Assembly (NCBI RefSeq): GCF_000519325.1 | Contig: NZ_KI912613.1 | Location: forward strand, 3,589,633-3,653,632 | Source: Patulibacter minatonensis DSM 18081 | Lineage (GTDB): Bacteria; Actinomycetota; Thermoleophilia; Solirubrobacterales; Solirubrobacteraceae | Length of the DNA stretch: 64,000 nucleotides | Reading direction: 5' to 3' | Shown here: positions 33,158-41,366 of the stretch, in pieces | Numbering within the stretch: the stretch's first letter is position 1 | Layout: each line of letters starts with the position of its first letter | Made by a program: the position numbers and the translations under genes | The notes under the pieces: model-generated | What the model was told of the DNA's origin: nothing | The model's input: only the letters and a program-made list of their open reading frames with translations | Database searches by the model: none

Positions 33158-33883
33158 ATGGACGAGCAGCACCCCGAGCCCGTCGCTCCCTCACCACCAC
33201 CTGGCCCGGAGGCCCCCACCGGGTTCCGCCGGCACCTCACGCCGCCGATGGTGATGAGCACGCTGGCGCTCTTCGTCGCGCTCGGCGGCACCGGCTACGC
33301 GGCGACGAAGCTCCCCGCGAAGTCGGTCGGCGGCAAGCAGCTCCAGGACTCCGCGGTGACGTCCTCGAAGGTCAAGAACGGGTCCCTCCTGGCGAAGGAC
33401 TTCAAGACCGGCGAGCTTAAGGCGGGCAAGGCCGGGGCGCGCGGGGCCGCGGGCCCCGCCGGCGCGACGGGCGCGACCGGGGCACCGGGACCGCAGGGCG
33501 CGACCGGCGCGACGGGCGACACCGGGGCCCGCGGCGGCTTCAGCTCGGTCGTCACGCGGTCGATCGAGACGAACGTGGCGGGTGGCGGCACCGCGGCGCT
33601 GGTGGTGGCGCGGTGCAACGTCGACGAGATGGCGACCGGCGGGGGCGGATCGTTCGTCAACGGCTCCGCCGACAACACGTCGCTCGGGCGCTCCGCGCCG
33701 ATCCGCGTGCTCCGGAACCCGGACGGGACCGTCGTCTCGACCGGCGTCCAGGACGCCAAGCCGGACGGCGCGAACAGCGCCGACGGCTGGACGGTCGTCG
33801 GGACGAACCGCACCGGCAGCGCGATGAACTCCGCCGACTCCCGGACGCTGCGGGCGTTCGTGCTCTGCGTCCCGCGGCCCTGA
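33158..33883 (+). CDS. collagen-like surface protein
   Basis: 241 residues from the ATG at 33158, with AGGA nine bases upstream. An N-terminal segment STLALFVALGGTGYAA is a membrane or signal segment common in Thermoleophilia. After SVGGKQLQDSAVTSSKVKN comes a Gly-X-Y stretch of about 40 residues (GPAGATGATGAPGPQGATG), then a globular C-terminal beta domain with two Cys (ARCNVDEM and LCVPRP). It is probably a short surface filament or stalk. Confidence 0.82.
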   Translation: MDEQHPEPVAPSPPPGPEAPTGFRRHLTPPMVMSTLALFVALGGTGYAATKLPAKSVGGKQLQDSAVTSSKVKNGSLLAKDFKTGELKAGKAGARGAAGPAGATGATGAPGPQGATGATGDTGARGGFSSVVTRSIETNVAGGGTAALVVARCNVDEMATGGGGSFVNGSADNTSLGRSAPIRVLRNPDGTVVSTGVQDAKPDGANSADGWTVVGTNRTGSAMNSADSRTLRAFVLCVPRP

Positions 33884-33952
33884 CGGCCGACGTGCGGCGG
33901 TCCCCGTCCGGGACCCGTGCGCCGCGGCGGCGCTCGGCGGTCCCGGGCCAGG

Positions 33953-34660
33953 TCAGGCCGCGGACGCCTCGCCGTAGAGCACCGACGGCGGGTTCGACAG
34001 TCCGGCCTTCACCTGGCGGCTGATCTCGTCGACGAGGACCTCGTCGTCGTCGGCGCGCAGCCCCGCGATCAGCGCGTCGGCGACCTCGGAGGCCTGGATC
34101 TTGTCGCCTTGCAGGCCCTCGGTCAGGTCGGTCTCGACGTAGCCGACGTGGACGCCGACCACGCGCGTCCCCTGCTCGCGCAGCTGGACGCGGAGGCCGT
34201 TGGTCAGGGACCATGCCGCGGCCTTCGTGGCCGAGTAGTTGGCGAGGTGCGGCATCGCGATCCACGAGACGACGGAGAGCATGTTCACGAGCGTGCCCCC
34301 GCCGTTCCGCGCCAGCACCGGGGCGAACGCCTGCGACACCGCGAGGGTCCCGAAGTAGTTGACGTCGAACTCCCACCGCGCGGTCTCGACGTCGATGTCG
34401 AGCGGCGCGGAGGGCGCCCCGACCCCGGCGTTGTTGACGACGAGCTGGACGTCGCCGAGCTCCTCGGCGAGCGCCCGGACGCCGGCCGCGTCGGTGACGT
34501 CGAGCCGGACGGGGACGACGCGGGGGTCGGTGACGGACGCGGGGTCGCGTGCGCCGGCGTAGACCTTGGCGGCGCCGGCGTCCGCGAGGGCCGCGGCGAA
34601 CGCCGCGCCGATCCCGCGGTTGGCGCCGGTGACGAGGACGGTGAGACCTTCGAGCTGCAT
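33953..34660 (-). CDS. short-chain dehydrogenase/reductase
   Basis: 235 residues. Motifs TGANRGIG, NNAGVG, then catalytic SVVSWIAMPHLANYSATKAA with Ser, Tyr and Lys. GARD after strand 2 suggests NADP(H). Substrate unknown. It stands between the collagen-like gene and the second ECF sigma operon. Confidence 0.87.
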   Translation of the reverse strand: MQLEGLTVLVTGANRGIGAAFAAALADAGAAKVYAGARDPASVTDPRVVPVRLDVTDAAGVRALAEELGDVQLVVNNAGVGAPSAPLDIDVETARWEFDVNYFGTLAVSQAFAPVLARNGGGTLVNMLSVVSWIAMPHLANYSATKAAAWSLTNGLRVQLREQGTRVVGVHVGYVETDLTEGLQGDKIQASEVADALIAGLRADDDEVLVDEISRQVKAGLSNPPSVLYGEASAA

Positions 34661-34764
34661 GGTGTTCCGATCTGCGTTGCGTGAAGCGACTCAGCGAGTC
34701 ATACAGGTTCGGTCATGCAACCCACTCGGGCGGGGCGATCCCGGCGACCCCGCCGCGCCGGCCG

Positions 34765-35673
34765 TCAGCGGAACGTGCCCTCATCGCGGACCGACGCGCC
34801 CGGGTGCGGTCCCATCCGCAGCAGCCGGTTGGTGGCGGCGTCGCGGGGGAGGGACTCGGCCACGTCGAAGTCGATGGTCAGCAGAGGACTCGGGGCGCCG
34901 AGCCGGTCGACCACGCGGACGGGGAGGGCGTCGTCGGTGCGGAGGTAGATGTCGCGGGTCGTCGTGCGCTCGGTCGCGGGGGCGTCGAGCCCCTTGCCGG
35001 GACCCGACGCGCCGGTGAAGGTCTTCAGCGAGCTCGTGATCCGGACGTGCTCGACAGGCGTGCCCCGGATCTCGGTGGGCTCGAGGACCTCGACGCCGTC
35101 CGCGCCGTCCTTCGCCCGGCGGAGGAGCTCGGCCAGGTCGCCGATCTGCGTCACGCCGAGCCCGGGCGGGGTGGTCGCCAGGTCCGGGACGGCGCGTCCG
35201 TCGCGCGGGAAGAACGCCGGGTCGGTGTGCCGGAGCAGCTCGTCCCGCTCGCGGTCGTAGGTCACGAACGTCCTCGCGTCCTCGTCGCGGACGGACTCGA
35301 GCTCGCCGCCCTGGAAGATCGTCCGGTTGCGTCGTCCGTCGGTCGTCTGCCACGACTCGACGGTGCGGACGCCCGAGCCGCTCGTGACGGTCGAGCGGTA
35401 GTGCAGGATCGTGTCGGGCTTCGTGACCGCGGCCGCCGCGCGGTCGAGGATCCCCGGCACGCTGCCGCCGTCGCCGGGCAGGACGGCGACGCCGGCGGTC
35501 GCGACGACCGCGATGGTGCCGGCGAGGGCGACCGGCCGGACGTACCGGGCGTGTCGTCGGGGCAGCGTCTGCGGGCCGGCGAGCAGCAGACGCTCGAGGG
35601 CGTCCTCGTCGGGGCGGGCCTCGGCCTCGGGACGGAGCTCGCGCAGCAGGGTGGTGGGATCGGTCGGGCTCAT
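34765..35673 (-). CDS. single-pass membrane protein, partner of ECF sigma factor
   Basis: 302 residues from ATG at 35673 that overlaps the sigma stop as ATGA. Cytoplasmic N-terminus of about 45 residues, then one hydrophobic segment (VRPVALAGTIAVVATAGVAVL), then a large extracytoplasmic domain with a MucB/RsbR-like pattern (LHYRSTVTSGSGVRTVESWQ, GTPVEHVRITSSLKTF), resembling lipoprotein LpqB/LolA-type folds. Most likely an anti-sigma factor or its sensor; inference from the coupling. Confidence 0.7.
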   Translation of the reverse strand: MSPTDPTTLLRELRPEAEARPDEDALERLLLAGPQTLPRRHARYVRPVALAGTIAVVATAGVAVLPGDGGSVPGILDRAAAAVTKPDTILHYRSTVTSGSGVRTVESWQTTDGRRNRTIFQGGELESVRDEDARTFVTYDRERDELLRHTDPAFFPRDGRAVPDLATTPPGLGVTQIGDLAELLRRAKDGADGVEVLEPTEIRGTPVEHVRITSSLKTFTGASGPGKGLDAPATERTTTRDIYLRTDDALPVRVVDRLGAPSPLLTIDFDVAESLPRDAATNRLLRMGPHPGASVRDEGTFR

Positions 35674-36278
35674 GTGCGGGTCCTGGTGGTCGTGGGGGTG
35701 GTGGGGTTCGGGACGGTGCCCCGGGGGGCGGGACGGTGGGCGGTGTCGGGCCGGACGACGGCGGGCGCCGGGCCGGCGTCCAGCCGGGCCTGCAGCGCCC
35801 GCGCGAGGCGGCGCCGTGCGCGGGAGAGCCGGGCGCGGGTGACGACCGGGCTGAGCTCCAGCACGACCGCGATCCGCCGGGCGGGGAGGTCCTCCCAGAC
35901 GTGCAGCAGCATCAGTTCGCGGTCCTGGGGCTCCAGGGTCTCCAGCGCGTCGAGCAGCGCCCGGCGGTGCTCCCGACGCTCGACGTCCTGCTCGACGCCC
36001 GGGCCGTCGAGGTTCGCGACCTCGCGGACGCGGCCGGCCAGCGCCCCGGCGCGCTCGGCGGAGCGGCGTTGGTTCGCGAGGACCTTCGTCGCGACGTTCA
36101 GGAGCCACGGCAGCACGTGGGCCGGGACGTCGCCGAAGCGGCGCCACGCGACGAGGAACGTCTCGGCCGCCAGGTCGTCGACCTGGTCGGCCGGGGCGCG
36201 GGCGGCCAGGTAGCGGTGGACCGTGGCGTAGTGCGCGCGGTACAGCTCGCGGTAGGCGTCGGGGTCGCGGTCGTCCAT
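35670..36278 (-). CDS. ECF-type sigma factor
   Basis: 202 residues from the ATG at 36278. Sigma region 2 is DQVDDLAAETFLVAWRRF and LPWLLNVATKVLANQRRS; region 4 is LETLEPQDRELMLLHVWE with LPARRIAVVLELSPVVTRAR. A Pro/Thr-rich tail of about 30 residues follows. Co-translated with the membrane partner via ATGA. This is the third sigma system of the window. Confidence 0.87.
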   Translation of the reverse strand: MDDRDPDAYRELYRAHYATVHRYLAARAPADQVDDLAAETFLVAWRRFGDVPAHVLPWLLNVATKVLANQRRSAERAGALAGRVREVANLDGPGVEQDVERREHRRALLDALETLEPQDRELMLLHVWEDLPARRIAVVLELSPVVTRARLSRARRRLARALQARLDAGPAPAVVRPDTAHRPAPRGTVPNPTTPTTTRTRT

Positions 36279-36345
36279 CACCGGGGAGATGTGCGGCCGG
36301 CGCGATTCGTGACCGGGGGCGTCGGAGTCCGCGGCCCGGGGTCCG

Positions 36346-36750
36346 TCAGAACGCGACGCCGCGCGCGTCGGCGTACGACCCGACCGGGACGACCCGCTGC
36401 CCGAGCGGGAGGAGGCTGATCGGGATCAGCTTGAAGTTCGCGATGCCGAACGGGATCCCGATGATCGTCACGCAGAGCAGGACGCCGGTGACCAGGTGCC
36501 CCAGGGCCAGCCACCAGCCGGCGAGGAGGAGCCAGATGACGTTCCCGATCCCGGACATCACCCCGGCGTCGGCGGCCGGCACGACCGTCCGGCCGAAGGG
36601 CCACAGGCAGAACCCGGCGATCCGGAGCGCGGCGATGGAGAACGGGATCGTGACGATCGGGATCACCATCAGGATCGCCGCGAACGTGTAGGCGAGCGCC
36701 ATCCAGAACCCGGCCAGGACGAGCCACAGGACGTTGAGGATCAGGCGCAT
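36346..36750 (-). CDS. yccF: YccF-family inner membrane protein
   Basis: 134 residues. Two copies of the YccF domain are visible, each with the pattern LxLxGWxxALxH and GIPFGIANFKLIPISLLPLG or PFSIAALRIAGFCLWPFG. The family is of unknown function. It lies beside the ECF operon. Confidence 0.85.
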   Translation of the reverse strand: MRLILNVLWLVLAGFWMALAYTFAAILMVIPIVTIPFSIAALRIAGFCLWPFGRTVVPAADAGVMSGIGNVIWLLLAGWWLALGHLVTGVLLCVTIIGIPFGIANFKLIPISLLPLGQRVVPVGSYADARGVAF

Positions 36751-36896
36751 GGGGCGAGCCTACGGCGGGCGGGTGAGGCCGCGATCAACGGGCGGGGCGG
36801 TGGGTGCCGGGTGGGGCAGCGGCGCGGGGGACGGAGGCGGGGCGCTGCGGGCACCCGATCGCCGGATACGTGGGACGGACGCGCGGAACGAGTGCG

Positions 36897-36936
36897 ACGT
36901 GACAACCCCCACCCGTCCCGGAGGGCCTTGTCACGT
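36897..36936. repeat. inverted repeat, arms ACGTGACAA and TTGTCACGT
   Basis: Perfect 9-bp arms surround a 22-nt GC-rich centre. The next unit of the same form begins 60 bases downstream at 36957. Confidence 0.85.
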
Positions 36937-36956
36937 GTCCGGGTGCTGGGGAGGAC

Positions 36957-36997
36957 GACGTGACGAGGGGCGCCGACACCGGGGGGTTCGTCACGTC
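36957..36997. repeat. inverted repeat, arms GACGTGACGA and TCGTCACGTC
   Basis: Perfect 10-bp arms with a 21-nt centre, 60 bases after the first unit. The arms share GTGAC half-sites with the first unit and with the arrays at 352 and 3418. Confidence 0.85.
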
Positions 36998-37079
36998 CTT
37001 CTGATTGGAACCGAGACGCCGGGGTCGCTACGGCCGCGGTCGGCTCGACCCAGCCCCGGCGGGTGCGAGAGACGGCAGC

Positions 37080-37260
37080 GGTGCGGCCGAGGCGGACGGG
37101 ACGGCCGAAGGCGGCGGGGCGCCCGAGGCGGACGGGAGGGCAGCGGAGGGCGGCGGGGCGGACGGGACGGCTGCGGAGGGCGGCGGGGCGGACGGGGCGG
37201 ACGGGACGGCTGCGGTGGGCGGCGGGGCGGCCGAGGCGGACGGGACGGCCGACCGGGGTG
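37080..37260. repeat. G-rich imperfect tandem block
   Basis: Blocks such as GGCGGACGGGACGGC, GGAGGGCGGCGGGG and GGCCGAGGCGGACGG repeat in irregular order over about 180 bases. The product in any frame would be Gly/Ala/Asp-rich low complexity. Confidence 0.75.
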
Positions 37261-37294
37261 GGGGAAGACCCGCCGGCGGTGACGGGTCGACCGC

Positions 37295-37336
37295 GAGGTG
37301 CCAAGCCCCCGCCTCGGACCGAGCCCTTGGCACTTC
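37295..37336. repeat. inverted repeat around GTGCCAAG and CTTGGCAC
   Basis: Arms of 8 bp (11 with one G-T pair) surround a 20-nt centre. A related unit starts exactly 61 bases on, at 37356. Confidence 0.8.
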
Positions 37337-37355
37337 GTGGTCGTTGAGCGACCCC

Positions 37356-37397
37356 GATGTGCCACGGTCCCACGCCGGCAAGGGCCCTTGGCACCTC
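37356..37397. repeat. inverted repeat around GTGCCA and TGGCAC
   Basis: Second unit of the pair, 61 bases after the first; both share the downstream text CYTTGGCACYTCGTGGTCG. It is followed by CCGTGACC, also found in the complement of the 352 and 3418 arrays. Confidence 0.75.
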
Positions 37398-37462
37398 GTG
37401 GTCGTCGTCTCCGTGACCCTGCGAACCGTGCCGTCCCGGCGTCAGCGCGGACTGCGCCGTTT

Positions 37463-37510
37463 CGCCGTCCCGCCGTCCCGCCGTCCCGCCGTCCCGCCGT
37501 CCCGCCGTCC
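37463..37510. repeat. octamer array CGCCGTCC x6
   Basis: Six perfect uninterrupted copies of CGCCGTCC. Unit length is not a multiple of three, so all frames are read in turn and coding is unlikely. Confidence 0.9.
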
Positions 37511-37524
37511 CGCCGGACACGCCG

Positions 37525-37596
37525 CCCCGCCGACCTACTCCACCCCGCCGAACTACTCCACCCCGCCGGACTACGCCGCCCCGCCGGACTACCCCG
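37525..37596. repeat. 18-bp tandem repeat x4 at the glyoxalase gene end
   Basis: Four units of CCCCGCCGRMCTACKCCR (37525, 37543, 37561, 37579). The minus-strand glyoxalase stop codon (37589-37591) lies in the last unit, and the other units repeat the CTA context, so this looks like tandem duplication of the gene's 3' end. Confidence 0.85.
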
Positions 37597-38326
37597 TCCC
37601 GACGTACACCGACTCGACGTTGTTCCCGTCGGGGTCGACGACGAAGCCGCCGTAGTAGTGCGGGCCGTACTCGGGGCGCGGGCCCGGTGCACCGTTGTCG
37701 GCGTACCCGGCGGCCAGGGCGGCGGCGTGGAACGCGTCGACCGTCGCGCGGTCCGGTGCGAGGAAGCCCAGGTGGACGTGCTCGGTGCGGGCGCCGCCGG
37801 CGACCAGCGAGAAGGTGCCGCCGCCCGGGCCCTCGCGGACGTACGAGACCCGCTCGCCCGTGTCGGTCAGCCGCCGGATCGGGGCGTGGGGCGCGATCGC
37901 CTCGAAGAACGTCCGCGACGCGGCGAGGTTGCCGACGCGGATCCAGAGGTGGTCGACGTTGCCGTCGGTCCGCCGGCCGTCGCGATGGACGGCCTCGACG
38001 CTGTTGCCGTCGGGATCGCGGAGGAACGCCCCGTAGTAGGTCGGGGTGAAGTCGCGGACCCCGGGCCGCCCGTCGTCGGGCGCCCCGACCTCGACGCCGG
38101 CGCGCCAGAAGGCGTCGACCAGGTCCCGCGACGCCACCGAGAACGCCAGGTGGAGGTTCCTCGTGACCGGATGCCCCGGACCCGCCTCGGCGAACGAGAA
38201 GTCGCGCCACTGCAGGTAGACCGGCCCGCCGGTCGGTCGCTCGAGCCGGGCGGCCTCGAGCACGGGCCGGTAGAAGCGCTCGGCTGCCCGGCGGTCGGAG
38301 ACGCGGATGGTGACGTGGTCGAACAT
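37589..38326 (-). CDS. glyoxalase/VOC superfamily protein, two domains
   Basis: 245 residues from the ATG at 38326. Two vicinal-oxygen-chelate modules: the first MFDHVTIRVSDRRAAERFYR to FLRDPDGNSVEAVH, the second VDHLWIRVGNLAASRTFFEA to FVVDPDGNNVESVYVG. The His/Glu metal ligands are plausible (DHV, VEA and DHL, VES). The family includes dioxygenases, lyases and resistance proteins; substrate not known. The tandem repeats start right at its stop. Confidence 0.87.
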   Translation of the reverse strand: MFDHVTIRVSDRRAAERFYRPVLEAARLERPTGGPVYLQWRDFSFAEAGPGHPVTRNLHLAFSVASRDLVDAFWRAGVEVGAPDDGRPGVRDFTPTYYGAFLRDPDGNSVEAVHRDGRRTDGNVDHLWIRVGNLAASRTFFEAIAPHAPIRRLTDTGERVSYVREGPGGGTFSLVAGGARTEHVHLGFLAPDRATVDAFHAAALAAGYADNGAPGPRPEYGPHYYGGFVVDPDGNNVESVYVGTG

Positions 38327-38403
38327 CTGCCGGGTCGCCACCGTACACCGGCCCCGAACGGGCGGCGAGCGGTGCACGCCGCCCGGCGCGGCACCGGGGA
38401 TCC

Positions 38404-39270
38404 TCAGCCGGCCTTCGCCCGTCGCTTCGAACCGCCTCGGGACGTCGCCGTCCCGCCGCCCTTCTTCGACCGGGCCCTCGCCGTCGCCAGGCTCTCCTCG
38501 AGCGCCGCCATCAGGTCCTTCGGGGCCTTCTGCGGGGCCGGCTCGGGGTCGTGCTCCGGGATCTCGACCTCGCCGTTCTTCCGCTTCTCGTCGATCAGGC
38601 GCAGCAGGCGGACGCGGTGGCAGTCGTCGTAGCGGGAGGGCTTGAAGTCGTCGGTGAGCTCGCCGATCAGGGCGACGGCGTCGTCGATCTCGCGCTTCGT
38701 CGGCTTCCCCTTCTTCCCCGTCGGGATCGCCCCGATGTCGTCGGGGGTGCGGAGCTCGTCGGCGAAGTGCATCGTCGTCAGGGACAGCAGGCCGTCCTGC
38801 TCGCGGAGGGCGACGAGGTACTCCTTGGCGCGCAGGACGATGCGCCCGATCGCGACCTGGCCCGCCTTCGCCATCACGTCGACGAGCAGGCGGTACGCGC
38901 GGATCGGTCCGTCGCCGTCGCCGGCGGGGAGCAGCCAGTAGGGGTGGTCGAAGTAGACCGGGTCGATGTCCGTGAGCGCGACGAAGAGGTCGATGTCCAC
39001 GGTGCGCGTCTTGTCGGGCTGCGCGGCCTCGAAGTCCTCGTCGGTGAGGACGATCATCCGGTCGTCGTCGGTCTCCCAGCCCTTGGCGACGTCCTCCCAG
39101 TCGACCTCCTTCCCGTCGGTCGATGCGACGCGCTGCATCTGCACCCGCTCGCCGGTCTCCTTGTGCACCTGGTGGAAGTGCACGTCGCGGTCGCGCACCG
39201 CCGAGACGAGCTGCACCGGCACGTTGACCAGGCCGAAGCTCAGCGAGCCGGTCCAGAGGGAGCGCGCCAT
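38404..39270 (-). CDS. ku: non-homologous end-joining protein Ku, first paralogue
   Basis: 288 residues from the ATG at 39270. Ku core present: MARSLWTGSLSFGLVNVPVQ at the N-terminus, PYWLLPAGDG, and FADELRTPDDIG. Ku binds DNA double-strand ends and recruits LigD. The C-terminus is short and basic (KGGGTATSRGGSKRRAKAG). Its ATG overlaps the stop of the second ku gene (TGATG). Confidence 0.93.
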   Translation of the reverse strand: MARSLWTGSLSFGLVNVPVQLVSAVRDRDVHFHQVHKETGERVQMQRVASTDGKEVDWEDVAKGWETDDDRMIVLTDEDFEAAQPDKTRTVDIDLFVALTDIDPVYFDHPYWLLPAGDGDGPIRAYRLLVDVMAKAGQVAIGRIVLRAKEYLVALREQDGLLSLTTMHFADELRTPDDIGAIPTGKKGKPTKREIDDAVALIGELTDDFKPSRYDDCHRVRLLRLIDEKRKNGEVEIPEHDPEPAPQKAPKDLMAALEESLATARARSKKGGGTATSRGGSKRRAKAG

Positions 39271-40253
39271 CAGGACGCCGCCTTCTTCTTCGTGGTCGAC
39301 GGCTTCTTCTTCGTCGTCGACGCCTTCTTCTTGGCGGACGCCCTCTTGGTGGCGGTCGACGTCGACCCACCGGACGACGGCTTCCCGCTCGAGGACTTCG
39401 ACCCGCCGGACGACGCCTTCGCCTTCGCCGAGCTCGCCCCCGCCGTCGCCTTCTTCCGCTCCGCGGCGGTCTTCCGCTTCGGCTTCCCGCCCTTCAGGCT
39501 CGCCTCCAGCGCGTCGGCGAGATCCCCTCCGTCCTCGGGCTTGCGCTTCGCCTTCTTCGGCTCCTTGCCGTGGCGCTTGCGCTCGATGAGGTCCATCACG
39601 GCGTCGCGGTAGGTGTCGTGCTGCTCCTCGGGCTCCCAGTCGCCCTGGAGCATCTCGACGAGCGCGCCGGCCATCTTGACCTCGCGGGCGCCCGGCTTCT
39701 TCCGCAGCGACGGGAGCTCGAGGTCGGACTTGTCGACGAGCTCGTCGTCGAAGCGCATGGTCTGGATCCCGAGGGCGCCGCCGAGCGGGCGGACGGCGAC
39801 GAGGTTCTCGCGGGAGCGCAGGACGAAGCGCCCGATGCCGACCTTGTCGCTCTTCTCCAGCGCCGCGAGGAGGACGCGGTAGCCGTGGACGCCGTCGTCC
39901 TGGGCGCCGACGAGGTAAGGCTTGTCGTAGAAGACGGGGTCGATCTCCTCGGCGCGGACGAAGTGCTCGATCGCGATGACCTTCGGGTGCGTGCCCTCGG
40001 CCGCGGCGATCTCCTCCTTCGTCAGGACGATCTGGCCGTCGTCGCCCTCGTCGTAGGCCTTCTCGATGTCGGCGTACTCGATCTCGTCGCCGGACTCGGC
40101 GCCGATCCGCCGGTGCTCGATCGTCGCGCCGTCGCTCGCGCGGACCTCCCGGAACCGGAGGGTGTGCGGGCTGGTGGCCGAGAACAGCTTCACCGGGATC
40201 GCGACGGACCCGAACGTGATCGTCCCGTTCCAGATGGAGCGCGCAGCGGGCAT
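39270..40253 (-). CDS. ku: non-homologous end-joining protein Ku, second paralogue with Lys-rich tail
   Basis: 327 residues. Core begins MPAARSIWNGTITFGSVAIP; the central part includes YDKPYLVGAQDDG and MRFDDELVDKSDLELP. After about residue 240 the chain becomes very Lys/Ser-rich (KKKPSTTKKKAAS), a tail thought in other bacterial Ku proteins to aid DNA binding. First gene of the pair; overlaps the next by one base. The two differ in the tail, suggesting a heterodimer or different roles. Confidence 0.93.
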   Translation of the reverse strand: MPAARSIWNGTITFGSVAIPVKLFSATSPHTLRFREVRASDGATIEHRRIGAESGDEIEYADIEKAYDEGDDGQIVLTKEEIAAAEGTHPKVIAIEHFVRAEEIDPVFYDKPYLVGAQDDGVHGYRVLLAALEKSDKVGIGRFVLRSRENLVAVRPLGGALGIQTMRFDDELVDKSDLELPSLRKKPGAREVKMAGALVEMLQGDWEPEEQHDTYRDAVMDLIERKRHGKEPKKAKRKPEDGGDLADALEASLKGGKPKRKTAAERKKATAGASSAKAKASSGGSKSSSGKPSSGGSTSTATKRASAKKKASTTKKKPSTTKKKAAS

Positions 40254-40331
40254 GGGGACGACGGGTACCCCGTGGGAGCCGGGCGACGCACCGACCGCTG
40301 GCGGTCGGGCGTACGGGGTAGGGGCCGGGCG

Positions 40332-41243
40332 ATGGCCGCCCCCGACGCATCCGGATCCCCCGACCCCGAGGATCCCGCGCCGCCCGACGACCGGTCGGCG
40401 GACCGGCCGCGGGTCGAGGTCACGCTCTTCACGGACCCGGCGTGCCCGTTCGCGTTCTCGTGGGAACCCGTCCGCTGGGCGCTGCGGTGGCAGTACGGCC
40501 GGCAGCTGCGCTGGCGGACGACGATGATCGTCCTGACCCGCGAGGAGGGGGAGGCCGAGAAGCTCGCCGGGGGCGCCGACGGCCTGCAGGAGGCGTACGG
40601 GATGCCGATCGCGCGCGGCCCGCACGCCCGTCCCGCGTCGAGCGAGCCCGCGTGCCGCGCGGTCGTCGCGGTACGCCTGAACGCCCCGGAGCACGAGGAG
40701 GCGCTGCTCCGTCGCATCCGTGTCCGGACCATGGCGGGCGGGCTGCTCGACGATCCGACCCTGCTCGCCGCGGCGGCGGTCGACGTCGGCCTGGACCCCG
40801 TCCGCGTCCAGACGTGGGCGGCGACCGCGCCGGTCGCGATCGCGCTCGACGAGGACGCCACGGCCGCGCGGACCCCGTCCCCGAGGGCACGGGCGCTCGA
40901 CCACCGCCTCGGCGGTCCCGCCGGCGAGCGGCGCTACAGCGCCCCGAGCCTCGAGCTGCGGCTCCCGTCCGGCCCCGGCGTCGCGAGCGTCCCGGGCTTC
41001 AACTCGCACCCGACGTACGAGATCGCGCTGGCGAACCTCGACCCCGCGCTCCGGCGCCGCGACGCCCCCGACGACGTCCCGACGCTCCTGGACTGGGCCG
41101 GCGTGCCGCTCGCGACGGCCGAGGTCGCCGCCATGATGCGGATCGACCGGGACGACGCCCGCGAGCGGCTCGAACGCGTCGCGACCCGCATCGATTCCGG
41201 CGCCGACGCGTACTGGGCCCTGCCGGACCGCGCGAGAACCTGA
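40332..41243 (+). CDS. DsbA-family protein with CPFA in place of CxxC
   Basis: 303 residues from ATG at 40332. A short acidic head is followed by VEVTLFTDPACPFAFSWEPV. The thioredoxin-fold site is CPFA, lacking the second Cys, as in FrnE-like or 2-hydroxychromene isomerase-like members. GFNSHPTYEIALANL and ATRIDSGADAYWAL lie near the end. Cytoplasmic, no signal peptide. Role unclear; it is divergent from the ku pair. Confidence 0.8.
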   Translation: MAAPDASGSPDPEDPAPPDDRSADRPRVEVTLFTDPACPFAFSWEPVRWALRWQYGRQLRWRTTMIVLTREEGEAEKLAGGADGLQEAYGMPIARGPHARPASSEPACRAVVAVRLNAPEHEEALLRRIRVRTMAGGLLDDPTLLAAAAVDVGLDPVRVQTWAATAPVAIALDEDATAARTPSPRARALDHRLGGPAGERRYSAPSLELRLPSGPGVASVPGFNSHPTYEIALANLDPALRRRDAPDDVPTLLDWAGVPLATAEVAAMMRIDRDDARERLERVATRIDSGADAYWALPDRART

Positions 41244-41366
41244 GCAGCCCTCCCGGCGCAGCGGTCCACGGCCGCGCATCGCCGGTCCCCCACGGCGGTT
41301 CCACGGCCCCTCGCGGACGCCCGAACGCGAGTGGTGGACGCCCTCCCGACGGCCCATGCTTCGCGC

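Larger units (their letters stand above)
36751..37588. other. gene-poor repeat-rich interval
   Basis: About 840 bases without a supported gene. It holds four inverted repeats arranged in two pairs, a G-rich tandem block, an octamer array and an 18-bp array, described separately. Open frames here have low-complexity products (runs of Gly-Ala-Asp or Pro-Ser-Arg) and no similarity to neighbours. Confidence 0.65.

Noticed and set aside
37005..37655. 216-codon plus-strand frame, Gly/Ala/Asp then Pro/Ser/Arg-rich
   Set aside because: It is made only of the repeats and runs into the antisense of the glyoxalase; no ribosome site or domain.
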